Shown piece by piece: positions 1-7,142 of a stretch of 21,034 nt of DNA. A program made the position numbers and the translations under genes. The stretch's first letter is position 1; every line of letters begins with the position of its first letter. The notes below the pieces were generated by a model. The model did not search any database, was not told where the DNA came from, and was given only the letters and a program-made list of their open reading frames with translations. Source of the stretch: a virus; IMG/VR virus record IMGVR_UViG_3300036853_000221, positions 1-21,034 of that record; one strand, written 5' to 3'.

Positions 1-236
1 TAGGCGGTGAGAAACTTCATCCCCATCACGCCAGTTGCCCCGCTCAGCACCTCGCCGCTGACACTCACCTCCCGGTTGAGTTTGTCCGGCATCGCCCAGC
101 AGCGATTCTGCCCCTGGTAGTTCTCCAGCTTGTCCTTGAACTGCGGGTAGTACCGGCAGGAGAAGGATTCGAGGTTGATCCCGGTTTCATCGGCAGCGTT
201 GCCGCGCGTGACAGTGGATAGGCCGACGTATTGCAT
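1..236 (-). CDS. Partial N-terminus of a probable phage major tail protein
   Basis: Only the first 78 residues are in the window; the C-terminus lies beyond base 1. The ATG at 236 follows the TAA of the upstream gene by three bases, and there is no strong ribosome binding site, so translation is probably coupled. The visible part begins MQYVGLSTVTRGNAADETG and contains an ordered stretch with REVSVSGEV (about residues 53-61) followed by GATGVMGMKFLTA. An E-V-x-V-x-G-E segment followed by a Gly/Met-rich run resembles the N-terminal region of phage tail tube or tail sheath-like structural proteins. That assignment also fits its place after the possible tail-completion gene. It is inferred from position and style, not from a diagnostic motif. 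Confidence 0.6.
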   Translation of the reverse strand, partial: MQYVGLSTVTRGNAADETGINLESFSCRYYPQFKDKLENYQGQNRCWAMPDKLNREVSVSGEVLSGATGVMGMKFLTA

Positions 237-239
237 GGG

Positions 240-605
240 TTAGAGTTCGGCGGCGCCGACAAAACAGGAGCAAGCAGCGGTGTCGGCCTTGCCGTAAAGG
301 GTTGTGGTGCCGGGTTTGAAAATGGTCGCCTCGCCGGGCAGCAACTTCGCCACGAGATTAACTTGCGAGTTGTCGAGGGAGATTTGAACGAAATTGGTCG
401 GGTCCAAGTTCTTCACCATGACGAATCCGATGGTGGTAATGTCGCCGAGAACCAGCGCCTCGCTGGCGGTACCGATGGTCTGCGCATTCCCCACAAACTC
501 CGTCCCCGCCATTGTGAGATTTCCGGAATTGTAGGAACCGGAGACCGTAACTCCGTCCTTGGTGACACTGAAGGAGGTTGAAACCTGGATTGTTCCGGCT
601 GCCAT
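240..605 (-). CDS. Small beta-rich virion protein (unknown)
   Basis: This 121-residue protein starts MAAGTIQVSTSFSV. I chose the ATG at 605 over one six codons upstream because the longer start would fall inside an inverted repeat (609-621). The sequence is rich in Thr, Val, Gly and Ser with few charged residues, as expected of an all-beta virion protein. The segment MVKNLDPTNFVQISLDN (about residues 63-79), then LLPGEATIFKP and TLYGKADTAAC, resembles small proteins that recur among phage tail genes (a name-less family, from memory). It lies between the probable tail-completion gene and the probable major tail gene. The exact role is unknown. Confidence 0.7.
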   Translation of the reverse strand: MAAGTIQVSTSFSVTKDGVTVSGSYNSGNLTMAGTEFVGNAQTIGTASEALVLGDITTIGFVMVKNLDPTNFVQISLDNSQVNLVAKLLPGEATIFKPGTTTLYGKADTAACSCFVGAAEL

Positions 606-608
606 AAT

Positions 609-621
609 GCAAACCACTTGC
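609..621. repeat. Inverted repeat GCAA-N5-TTGC, copy 1
   Basis: Plus-strand sequence GCAAACCACTTGC. It lies in the 46-base gap between the stop of the upstream gene (652) and the ATG at 605, ending three bases before that ATG on the coding strand. Four other copies with the same GCAA-N5-TTGC frame occur in the window (3227, 8873, 11917, 14663). This copy keeps the arms but has the least symmetrical centre. Confidence 0.5.
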
Positions 622-651
622 ACTAAGCCGCCCCAGCCGTCAATCTCTATT

Positions 652-1101
652 TCAGACGTTCAGCACGAGAAAATGGAAAGGCTTGGTGCGGGTGCGGGTG
701 TTGGAGTCGGTCTCATCCTCGCCCTCGTCGGTCTGTTCGAGGCTGGCGTTCGTCAGGGAGCCAAAGGACGCGATCCACGCCACCGCTGCCGCGTCGGGGA
801 TTTGGCCCGCGCACGCGGTCAGGAGTGCGCCGTTGATGGCGGAGATGATGGTGTCATACGCGGCCTCATCCCGGGTGACGTAGTAAAGCTCAATGGAGAT
901 CGGGACGCGGAAGACCTTGATCCGTCCCGCATTGATTCCCTGAAGGGCAGTCTCGTACGTGTGAGCATTGACGACGATCCGGTTTTTCTCCGCCTGCTCA
1001 TCTTCGTCCTTGTGGACAATAGAGAACGTCGTGAGGCCGCTGGTGGCAGCGAGGATCGCCATCACCGCCGACTCACATTTGTTTTCGAGGCTGCTGCTCA
1101 T
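652..1101 (-). CDS. Possible tail-completion (tail terminator) protein
   Basis: A 149-residue protein starting MSSSLENKCESAVMAILAAT. An N-terminal helix is followed by a segment with IVVNAHTYETA and IKVFRVPISIELYYVTRDEAAYDTI (about residues 42-85), then a short acidic, Thr-rich stretch (EQTDEGEDETDSNTRTRT) before a final beta-like FHFLVLNV. Size, the helix plus beta layout with 'interval' strands, and its place just before the probable tail tube gene match gpU/HK97 gp10-type tail terminator proteins. No residue motif proves this. The gene starts three bases after a 22-codon ORF, and its TGA is followed by a gap holding inverted-repeat copy 1. Confidence 0.6.
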   Translation of the reverse strand: MSSSLENKCESAVMAILAATSGLTTFSIVHKDEDEQAEKNRIVVNAHTYETALQGINAGRIKVFRVPISIELYYVTRDEAAYDTIISAINGALLTACAGQIPDAAAVAWIASFGSLTNASLEQTDEGEDETDSNTRTRTKPFHFLVLNV

Positions 1102-1104
1102 GGG

Positions 1105-1173
1105 TCAGAGTAAGAGAAGCGCCATGGCGAGCGCGGTTAGAATCAGGGCAACAATATTGTCGTCGTCACTCAT
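1105..1173 (-). CDS. 22-aa hydrophobic micro-ORF
   Basis: The ATG at 1173 overlaps the TGA of the upstream gene (ATGA), and the TGA at 1107-1105 is three bases before the ATG at 1101. The peptide begins MSDDDNIVAL and is then entirely hydrophobic or small (residues 7-22, ending ALLLL), so it reads as one short membrane segment with three Asp outside. It fills the only space between two well-supported genes and uses the same overlap found at most junctions here. A chance ORF of this length is easy, so the call rests on junction design and composition. Confidence 0.4.
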   Translation of the reverse strand: MSDDDNIVALILTALAMALLLL

Positions 1174-1703
1174 GGGTTCCGCGTGAAGTCTCCGGCGATG
1201 ATGGTGTAGGTGGCCTTATTGGTCTCGGTGAAGGAAAGGACCGAGAGCGTCACGCCCTGGTAAACGATCGTCTGCGTTTTAGTCGGGTCTGATACAAAGG
1301 CGCTGACGGGAACCATGACCGAAAATCCGCCGTTCTCACCAGTGCCGCCATGCACCAGCATCTCGTCGCTGGTGAGTTCGGACGCGATGCAGGCGTAGCC
1401 CACGCCGTTGATGGTCACGACTTCGTTTGCGCCGATCTCTTCCTCGCAGGTCTGCTGAAGCTCGGCGAAGCAATCGGCCCACTCGTTGCCGCTTGGGGCT
1501 GGGGGGGTGTTGAGGGTGCCGGTGTATTGGTCGCCATCGCCCCCATACTGCGTGCCGTTCCGAACGTCCGCGGGCGCGGGGCTAGTCAGGGTTCCCGGAT
1601 TCCCACTGCCATTATCCACCCCATCCCGAACATCGAACGGAGCGGGGAAAGTCCCGCTGACGATCAACCCGTGAGAAAGGGTAGCGATAGTGATCGCGCT
1701 CAT
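1170..1703 (-). CDS. Virion surface protein with DVR-x-G repeats
   Basis: This 177-residue protein starts MSAITIATLSHGLIVSGTF. Residues about 24-67 contain two copies of a short repeat, DVRDGVDNGSGNPGTL and DVRNGTQYGGDGDQYTGTL, of the form P-A-x-D-V-R-x-G...G-T-L. Such repeats recur in phage tail-region proteins and in adhesin-like proteins (general knowledge). The rest is beta-rich with four Cys-containing spots (CFAELQQTC, ACIASE). The ATG at 1703 overlaps the preceding TGA. It is probably a structural or host-contact protein; the precise role is not visible. Confidence 0.65.
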   Translation of the reverse strand: MSAITIATLSHGLIVSGTFPAPFDVRDGVDNGSGNPGTLTSPAPADVRNGTQYGGDGDQYTGTLNTPPAPSGNEWADCFAELQQTCEEEIGANEVVTINGVGYACIASELTSDEMLVHGGTGENGGFSVMVPVSAFVSDPTKTQTIVYQGVTLSVLSFTETNKATYTIIAGDFTRNP

Positions 1704-2182
1704 GCGGTGACACGCCCAGCGGCGGTGACGGTTTGGGTAGCGGCGTTGGAAAGGGTAATGACTGAACCGCTGACGGGCGCGGTGTCGTAAACGGCAGCCT
1801 GGATCTTCGTCACCGACGCACTCACGTCTTTGGCGGTCTGCGTGGTTCCGGCGATACTCTGTACGTCCACCTTAACTTTGCCGGAAGAGGAGGGGTAGAT
1901 GATCAACACCGAGGGGACGCTATCGGTGGTCGTGCTAGTGGTCTTGATCACCACCGTATCGGCGTTCATCTCCGTAAGCGTCAGGTCGAGGGTTCCGATT
2001 CCACTCGAACCGATCTCCGTCCATTCATTTGTAGCGTCCGTGAATGCCTCGCCGTCTTTGCTGATTTCGGTGTCGAGGCCCGCGGGGTTGGGCACCAGTG
2101 CGCCGGCATTATCGAAAATCGGATACGTGGCCCGGAAGGCGATACCCTTTAGCGGAAGTGGAGTTGCGTCGGTAGAGGCCAT
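1700..2182 (-). CDS. Beta-sandwich virion protein (unknown)
   Basis: A 160-residue protein starting MASTDATPLPLKGIAF. It is rich in Thr, Ser, Val and Asp, with a pattern such as EISKDGEAFTDATNEWTEIG and GTLDLTLTEMNADTVVI. This resembles the Ig/BppU-like N-terminal domains seen in many phage baseplate or neck proteins, where alternating strands end in a short 'DTV-x-V/I-K' strand. The start overlaps the stop of the LamG gene by one base (TAATG), and its own stop overlaps the next ATG. The C-terminal third is Ala/Thr/Val-rich and low in complexity. No catalytic motif is seen. Confidence 0.6.
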   Translation of the reverse strand: MASTDATPLPLKGIAFRATYPIFDNAGALVPNPAGLDTEISKDGEAFTDATNEWTEIGSSGIGTLDLTLTEMNADTVVIKTTSTTTDSVPSVLIIYPSSSGKVKVDVQSIAGTTQTAKDVSASVTKIQAAVYDTAPVSGSVITLSNAATQTVTAAGRVTA

Positions 2183-2913
2183 TAGGAGAAGGGATAGGTG
2201 TTGCCCGAGCCGCCGTTGTAGCGGGCGGCGCTGTCGTCAGCGGTGAAGAGGCGATGCCAGAGGCCAAACTCATCCACGCGGCCAGGTAGGAAGAGGACGC
2301 CGTTGCCACGAGAGCCTACCGCAAAGTCTCCGGTGGTTGGAATAAAACCGCCCCCTCCGGTTCCGGTGACTGCTGGGGAACCGCTGTTGTTGATGTCGAT
2401 CCCGATTTGAGAGTGAACAGAGTCATGCCAGCACTCAAAATAATACCAAGTCGAAAGCGAACCGAAACTCTTATCCACCGAGACCAACCCTCCAGGGAAA
2501 ACTCCCCGCCATGTCAGGCTCGTTCCTCCGGGAGCGAACAATTCGTATTCGATGTCCCCGCCGGTCTTCGCAAAGACCATCGGAAAACCGGAGACGCTAT
2601 CGAACCAAACCCACCCGGAAAAGGTGAGGCCAAAGTTTCCGCCGCGAAGCGTGGGGGTATCGGCATGGCTCAGCGATTGATTCGCGCCGTCAAAGGTCGC
2701 GCAGTTGTCCAAGATCCCGGTTGTGAATCCAACGCCGTTGTTGTCGTTGAGTTGATTGACCCCGAGAGAATCGAATCGGGTATCGCTGGTCTCGTCCATG
2801 TTCCAATAGCTGACCAAATCAGTCAAAATCGGCGCCGCTGACCGCGCAGCACCACGCCGAAACTGCGGCTGTAGGAACGGCACCTGGAAGTTGCTGGCGG
2901 GCGCGAGGAACAT
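2182..2913 (-). CDS. LamG/concanavalin-like jelly-roll protein
   Basis: A 243-residue protein. Residues about 33-235 fit the LamG-like jelly-roll (Laminin_G_3) pattern: LVSYWNMDET near the start, then CATFDGANQSLS, LTFSGWVWF, a W-Y-Y-F strand, IGIDINNSGSP, FAVGSRGNG, and the terminal GRVDEFGLWHRLFTADD ending in YNGGSGN. These are the usual conserved positions for the fold, which binds carbohydrate or proteins. In a tail gene block it most likely forms a virion-surface or receptor-contact domain. It begins directly after the TAA of the upstream gene (TAA|ATG). The substrate is unknown. Confidence 0.85.
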   Translation of the reverse strand: MFLAPASNFQVPFLQPQFRRGAARSAAPILTDLVSYWNMDETSDTRFDSLGVNQLNDNNGVGFTTGILDNCATFDGANQSLSHADTPTLRGGNFGLTFSGWVWFDSVSGFPMVFAKTGGDIEYELFAPGGTSLTWRGVFPGGLVSVDKSFGSLSTWYYFECWHDSVHSQIGIDINNSGSPAVTGTGGGGFIPTTGDFAVGSRGNGVLFLPGRVDEFGLWHRLFTADDSAARYNGGSGNTYPFS

Positions 2914-3207
2914 TTAGCCGACGCGGTTGATGAACTCGATGGCGTTGGCGTTTTGGGCAGAGCCATTCAGCGCCAGGACGGTGCCGTTGATGAGGTTGAA
3001 GACCGTCTGCCCCTGTCCCGTGGGGATGCCAAAGATTTCCTCGAAGACCGCGAAGTCCGATGGCGCATTAAACATCCGATACCCGAGTTGCTGACATTCC
3101 GTCAGCAGCTCCACGGCGTTTCGCGTCACCGCGACCGTGTTGATGAGTTTCTGAGCGTGGGTGGCATCGGTGTTATTCCGAACGACAGAGATAAAGTCAG
3201 CGGCCAT
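2914..3207 (-). CDS. Small structural protein, 97 aa (unknown)
   Basis: Starts MAADFISVVRNNTDATHAQKL. It has a good purine-rich ribosome binding site (AGAAGGGGG) seven bases before the ATG at 3207, one of the few clear ones here, which fits its not being coupled to the gene upstream. The protein is mixed alpha and beta, with helical ELLTECQQLGYRMF followed by FAVFEEIFGIPTGQGQTVF. I recognise no family. It is first in the tail-side block after the glycosylation cassette, and inverted-repeat copy 2 lies between the cassette stop and this ribosome binding site. Confidence 0.65.
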   Translation of the reverse strand: MAADFISVVRNNTDATHAQKLINTVAVTRNAVELLTECQQLGYRMFNAPSDFAVFEEIFGIPTGQGQTVFNLINGTVLALNGSAQNANAIEFINRVG

Positions 3208-3226
3208 AATGCCCCCTTCTACTATT

Positions 3227-3239
3227 GCAAGTGACTTGC
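3227..3239. repeat. Inverted repeat GCAA-N5-TTGC, copy 2 (perfect)
   Basis: GCAAGTGACTTGC is a perfect 6-1-6 inverted repeat. On the coding strand it begins one base after the TGA of the glycosyltransferase gene (3241) and is followed by AATAG and a strong ribosome binding site. Copy 4 has almost the same arrangement (stop, two bases, repeat, AATAG), so the conserved unit may be about 18 bases. Confidence 0.6.
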
Positions 3240-3240
3240 G

Positions 3241-4257
3241 TCAACGAGAAGCCGCGATCCGCTCAACTTCATCGGCGACGGTGGCGGCGGCGGCGGCCCA
3301 AGTCGGGGCCTGCCATTCCGGCTTGTGGGTGCGGTGCCACTTATACGCCTCTTCCAGCGCCCTCACGACATCCGGCACGTACTGAGCCGCCCACTTCGCC
3401 TCATCCTCCCTTGCCGGGATTGGGAAAGGGATCGCGCCCGCAATGTCGGCGTGGCCGGTGAGGCGATTGGCCACCACGGGTTTACCGCACGCCGCGTATT
3501 CCATCAGGACAAGATTGGTCCCGCCCTCGCAGCGGTTCGGGAAGAGGCCAACGTCGGTGTTGCGCATGGCGGAGGCGAGGGCCGATTGATCCAACTGCGG
3601 CAGGATGGTGAAGCGGTCGCGGGGGATGCCGTTGGCGACGACGATTTCAGTCAGATACTCTTCAACGGACACCTTTTCTTTTAGGAACAGTGGCACTCTC
3701 ATCCCGTCCTGCTGTGCCTGCTTTACGCCATTCACCACGAGTTCAGGCCACGGATTAAACCACGAGCAAACAAGGTGCGCGTCCAGGTGCGTCTTGGCGA
3801 ACTCCGCAAAGGCCCGGATGACCAAATCCTGACCCTTCCTCCACTCGAACTTGCCGCCGCTGAAGATTCGGAAGCAGTCGCGCATCAGGGGGCGGTCGCG
3901 GGGCTTGAAGATGGAGTGATCGACGCCTTGGATCAGCACCTTCGCATTCGTGATTCCGCGCTCGCGACAGCGGTCGAGGCACCACGTTGAGCCGACGAAA
4001 ACGGTGTCGTATCGCTTCGCGTTCTCGGCGGCATTTTCGCCGAGCGGAAACTCAAAGAACGAGTACGCGATGTTGATGATCCCGCGCGTCTGGCTCGCGG
4101 GGTTGAAGTCATGATCAATGAGGGGCATGAACACGACCTCTCCCGCGCATCCAACATCGAAATACTGCATTAGGGCCGTACGCAAATTGGCGTTGCAGGT
4201 CGCCCAGCCGAAGCCTTTCGCGTCTCGTTGGAAACCGGCGTAGTAGAGGGTTTTCAT
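3241..4257 (-). CDS. GT4-family (group 1) glycosyltransferase
   Basis: This 338-residue protein transfers a sugar from a nucleotide-sugar donor to an unknown acceptor. I start it at the ATG at 4257 (MKTLYYAGFQRDAKG), which overlaps the preceding TGA; an ORF start 20 codons upstream would lie inside the neighbouring gene. The GT-B C-terminal half shows FSGGKFEWRKGQDLVIRAF (132-150) at the donor-site beta/alpha unit and CEGGTNLVLMEYAACGKPV (243-261), the acidic E-x-E signature region of GT4 enzymes in the EGGTNL form. Domain length is normal. It closes the five-gene coupled cassette. The sugar and acceptor cannot be read from sequence. Confidence 0.85.
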   Translation of the reverse strand: MKTLYYAGFQRDAKGFGWATCNANLRTALMQYFDVGCAGEVVFMPLIDHDFNPASQTRGIINIAYSFFEFPLGENAAENAKRYDTVFVGSTWCLDRCRERGITNAKVLIQGVDHSIFKPRDRPLMRDCFRIFSGGKFEWRKGQDLVIRAFAEFAKTHLDAHLVCSWFNPWPELVVNGVKQAQQDGMRVPLFLKEKVSVEEYLTEIVVANGIPRDRFTILPQLDQSALASAMRNTDVGLFPNRCEGGTNLVLMEYAACGKPVVANRLTGHADIAGAIPFPIPAREDEAKWAAQYVPDVVRALEEAYKWHRTHKPEWQAPTWAAAAATVADEVERIAASR

Positions 4258-4439
4258 TGGATGCGAGTATTCCTGAATTTGATGTCGCCGCACTTCTTGC
4301 AGCGGAGGTGATAGCAATAATGTTTGGCGACGACATCACCTCCCCATGTTTGGGTTCCAGTGGTAAGCTGTTCGGTATTCCAGTCGTGCCGACACTGCCA
4401 AAATCTCCCGATGAACATTCGATAAAGCCAGCCGATCAT
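4254..4439 (-). CDS. Small zinc-ribbon-like protein, 61 aa
   Basis: Begins MIGWLYRMFIGRFWQCRHDW. Possible metal ligands are C-x-H (about residues 16-18), YCYH (42-45) and the knuckle C-x-x-C in LRCKKCGDIKF (47-54). This spacing fits a single zinc ribbon of the type seen in small phage proteins. Both ends overlap neighbours by ATGA (methyltransferase stop upstream, glycosyltransferase start downstream), so it is a genuine member of the cassette. Its function is unknown; it may assemble with, or regulate, the sugar enzymes. Confidence 0.7.
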   Translation of the reverse strand: MIGWLYRMFIGRFWQCRHDWNTEQLTTGTQTWGGDVVAKHYCYHLRCKKCGDIKFRNTRIQ

Positions 4440-5041
4440 AGTTTTGGTTTCTGCACGGTGAACGCGAAATAAAGGTCAGGCCCGATCGCGAGGTTGATGT
4501 TGATGGAGGTGTAGGTTTCAGCGCCGATAAAGCCCGCGCGCAGGAGAAGCGAGGACCACATGGCGGGCGTCAGCACCGAATAATGATTTTGGTTGTGGCT
4601 GTGGCGGGCAACCGTGTCCGGCGCGGGCATCTCCAGGTAGAGCCAGCCGCCCGGCTTCAGCACGCGGAAGAACTCCGTCAGGGTGAAGAACGGGATCGGC
4701 GAATGCTCGGCGACGTGCCGCGCCCAGACGGCATCAAAGCGCCGATCCCAATCATCCAGCATCTCGTTTTGGTCGCAGGCGATTACCTGAAGGCCAGCCG
4801 CGACACATACCTCCACATCCGCCCCCAGCCCGATCCCCAGCGGACAAAAGCCGTGATCCACGAACCACCGCATCGCCGGGCCTTGGCCGCAGCCAACGTC
4901 CAGCACCAGCGCGCCCGGTGCCAGCTTGGCCGCGAAGTCCCGCGCCTGCCGAGCCGTGAGTTCGGTGTGGAGTTCGGAGGGGGATTCCGGGTAAACGTCG
5001 GCAACGCAGCGGGCCAGGAAGGCGGGGAGGCGGGGGTTCAT
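4436..5041 (-). CDS. Class I SAM-dependent methyltransferase
   Basis: A 201-residue Rossmann-fold methyltransferase (Methyltransf_11/23 type). Motif I is LVLDVGCGQGP (45-55), binding S-adenosylmethionine. The post-motif strand and helix include FDAVWARHVAEHSP (102-115), with the D and the H-V-x-E-H pattern typical of the family. VLKPGGWLYLEMP (127-139) is the late conserved segment. Enzymes of this type next to glycosyltransferases often methylate a sugar or a glycan end. Its place between two glycosyltransferases in an overlapping operon supports that, but the substrate is inferred. Confidence 0.88.
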   Translation of the reverse strand: MNPRLPAFLARCVADVYPESPSELHTELTARQARDFAAKLAPGALVLDVGCGQGPAMRWFVDHGFCPLGIGLGADVEVCVAAGLQVIACDQNEMLDDWDRRFDAVWARHVAEHSPIPFFTLTEFFRVLKPGGWLYLEMPAPDTVARHSHNQNHYSVLTPAMWSSLLLRAGFIGAETYTSININLAIGPDLYFAFTVQKPKL

Positions 5042-5235
5042 GCTTTCCCCGGTGAAAGTGGCGGCGTGTCGGTGCCGGATTCCAGCGACCTGATGCCGCT
5101 AATTTTACCAGCATTCACGAGCGCCAAAAGGCCGTTGCAGTTATCAAGAAGGGCCTCCGAGCTTGTGCATTTCGGAATGTTTTCGAGAATGTGCGTGACG
5201 GCCTTTTGGTAGAGTTCGGTCTGTTCGATTGTCAT
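5038..5235 (-). CDS. Small protein in the glycosylation cassette, 65 aa
   Basis: Starts MTIEQTELYQKAVTHILENI. It is mostly helical in the first 45 residues, with a Ser/Pro-rich tail. It overlaps the TPR-glycosyltransferase stop by ATGA and overlaps the methyltransferase ATG the same way, so both termini are fixed by the coupling pattern. No family is recognised. Two Cys (positions about 23 and 33) are too few and too far apart for a clear metal site. Confidence 0.65.
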   Translation of the reverse strand: MTIEQTELYQKAVTHILENIPKCTSSEALLDNCNGLLALVNAGKISGIRSLESGTDTPPLSPGKA

Positions 5236-6659
5236 AGTGTCCTCAGTTCCCCGTTGATGCGTTGGATGACAGGCGACCAGTCGTCAGCGGTGGGCTGGCG
5301 GAAGAGGCGCATGGTGGGATACCAAGGGGTTGTTTCGCCACTGAGGCCCCAGCGGAAATCTGGTGAGAACGGGATCGCGACAAACACCGGCACCCCCAGC
5401 GCCCCAGCCAAATGCGCGACCGCAGTATCGCAGCAGACAACTGCGTCTAGCTGCCGGACCGCCTGCGCGGTCGCGGCCCAGCTATCGCCAGCGGCGTGGA
5501 TGGCAGGTGCGAGGTCAAGGACGCCACGGAGGCGTGAGACTTCCTTTTCCCGCGGGCCGAGTTGGAGGCTGTAGAATTGGCACTCGGGATGAGCGTCAAT
5601 GATGGGCTGGAATAACTCAGGTTCGAGTGAGCGCCATTTGTCGCGACCGTGATGGCGGCTTCCAGCCCACACAAGGCCGATTTGGCGGCGACCGGTATCT
5701 GGACGCATCATCCCACGAATCTTTTTCCACGGCGTGATTGATGGCACCTCCGGCCAATCCTCCCGCGCCACAATATACGGCACTTCCGCCGGCACAGTCG
5801 CGAGGGTGGTGCCGAAACGGTGCGGCAGCGAGAGAATCGGAATGTGGTAGTGGTATTCGAACGGCTCGCCATCGCGGATCATCCGGCCCCCTTCGTCCGC
5901 CTCGTAAAACACCCCATCCACGCCCGCGCCGAGCATGAGGTCTTGAAGAAGGACGTGGCCGTAGAACCACACCGTTGCGGTCGGCCACTTGGCCTTAATG
6001 ACCCGTGCGTACCGAATCCCCATAATCGCGTCCCCCATCCCTTGCTCCATCGAGAGCACGATCGCCTTGTCGTCCAACGCCTCACCCTGCCAGCCGGGAA
6101 AGATGCTCTTGAGCGGGCGGCTCGGAAAATCCGGCACCTGGAACCGCCATTCATAATCCGCCCACCCGCGCGCGTATTCGCCCAGCGACAGCGCGATCAT
6201 GCCGCGGCTGAAGTGCGCGCCGGGGTCGTTTTCGTTGAGCCGTAGGACGTGCTCGTACTCCGCATCTGCTTCCTCAAACTTCCCCACCTGCCGCAACGTC
6301 TCGGCGAAGTTTAGGCGTGCGGCGTTGTTGTCAGGATCGATCTGAAGCGCCATGTTGAGGGCGATGCAGGCTTTATCAGTCCGCCCCGCCCGATGCATCA
6401 GGACGCCGAAGTTTTGGAGTGCGTCACTGCGTTGCGCCATCGTGGCCCCGGGCGCGCAGATGACCCGCTCGTAAAAGCTCGCCGCCTCCACCATCCGCCA
6501 CGGGTGGAGGGTCTGTTGTTCGATCATTAGACCGATATTGAAGAGGGCCGCGGGGTCGTCCGGCGCCTCATTAGCCACGTAGTCCTTCCAAATCAATTCC
6601 GCCCCGACGTGCTGCCCCTTCCGTCCAAGTTCCTCCGCAAGTTCCAATTCTGAGTTCAT
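5232..6659 (-). CDS. TPR repeat glycosyltransferase (GT9/GT41-like fold)
   Basis: A 475-residue two-part protein. Residues about 35-175 are tetratricopeptide-like repeats (DPAALFNIG..., DALQNFGVLMHRAGRTDKA, NFAETLRQVGKFEEADAEYEHVL, SRGMIALSLGEYARGWADYEW) that usually bind protein partners. The C-terminal part is a GT-B glycosyltransferase: EQGMGDAIMGIRYA (205-218), GLVWAGSRHHGRDKWRSL (328-345), and CCDTAVAHLAGALGVPVFVA (409-428). These are the positions of heptosyltransferase/SPINDLY-like enzymes, and phage or bacterial TPR-glycosyltransferases share this layout. TPR fusion suggests a protein acceptor. It is the first gene of a five-gene coupled cassette, which starts after the hairpin at 6708-6736. 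Confidence 0.88.
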   Translation of the reverse strand: MNSELELAEELGRKGQHVGAELIWKDYVANEAPDDPAALFNIGLMIEQQTLHPWRMVEAASFYERVICAPGATMAQRSDALQNFGVLMHRAGRTDKACIALNMALQIDPDNNAARLNFAETLRQVGKFEEADAEYEHVLRLNENDPGAHFSRGMIALSLGEYARGWADYEWRFQVPDFPSRPLKSIFPGWQGEALDDKAIVLSMEQGMGDAIMGIRYARVIKAKWPTATVWFYGHVLLQDLMLGAGVDGVFYEADEGGRMIRDGEPFEYHYHIPILSLPHRFGTTLATVPAEVPYIVAREDWPEVPSITPWKKIRGMMRPDTGRRQIGLVWAGSRHHGRDKWRSLEPELFQPIIDAHPECQFYSLQLGPREKEVSRLRGVLDLAPAIHAAGDSWAATAQAVRQLDAVVCCDTAVAHLAGALGVPVFVAIPFSPDFRWGLSGETTPWYPTMRLFRQPTADDWSPVIQRINGELRTL

Positions 6660-6707
6660 GTGATTGACGGTTTTCCGGTTCCCGTTCCGTTTGGGTCGCG
6701 ATGGAAA

Positions 6708-6736
6708 GGCGCCGCCCGGCCCAATCGGGCGGCGCC
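6708..6736 (-). terminator. Strong hairpin between head genes and the glycosylation cassette
   Basis: A perfect 11-bp GC stem (GGCGCCGCCCG with CGGGCGGCGCC) and a 7-base loop. On the minus strand it is followed by only TTTCC, so it is a weak intrinsic terminator at best, or a transcript-stabilising or processing hairpin. It sits 17 bases after the stop of the probable decoration protein gene and 48 bases before the TPR-glycosyltransferase ATG. That position would partly separate head genes from the cassette. Confidence 0.6.
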
Positions 6737-6752
6737 CTGTGAATCCTCAACT

Positions 6753-7130
6753 TTACTGAACCTGTTTCTGACCGACCATGATGAGAGCGGTGGTGATGGT
6801 GCCGGTGGTGCCGGTCGCGAGATGCTTGGCCTGGATATACCGCAGCCGCTTCCGCGTATCGAGCGCCACGCTTTGCAGGGCGGTCGTGGCAGTAACGGGC
6901 GTGAAGGTGACATCCGTGATCGCGCTGAAGGTCGTGTTGTCGGCGCTTTCGAGCAGCGAAACCGTGTTGGTGGTGCTGCCGTCGCCGACGTTACCCACCA
7001 TCGAAAGGATGAGCTTGCACTCACCGATGAAGTCACGGATATCCACGCCCGCGACGGTCGCGGTGCCGGAGCCGGTGGCGACTTGTTTGTTGAGCAGCGT
7101 TACCGCTGTGAATTGTCCATTAACGTCCAT
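6753..7130 (-). CDS. Probable head decoration or related structural protein
   Basis: This 125-residue protein starts MDVNGQFTAVTLLNKQVA. It is Thr/Val/Ala-rich and beta-like (SMVGNVGDGSTTNTVSLLESADNTTF...), and ends with AKHLATGTTGTITTALIMVGQKQ. Proteins of this look occur next to capsid genes in many siphophages. A comparable lambda role would be gpD, although lambda D lies before E, while here the gene follows the capsid gene. The function is therefore inferred from place. There is no clear ribosome binding site. Confidence 0.6.
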   Translation of the reverse strand: MDVNGQFTAVTLLNKQVATGSGTATVAGVDIRDFIGECKLILSMVGNVGDGSTTNTVSLLESADNTTFSAITDVTFTPVTATTALQSVALDTRKRLRYIQAKHLATGTTGTITTALIMVGQKQVQ

Positions 7131-7142
7131 GGTGATGAGTGG

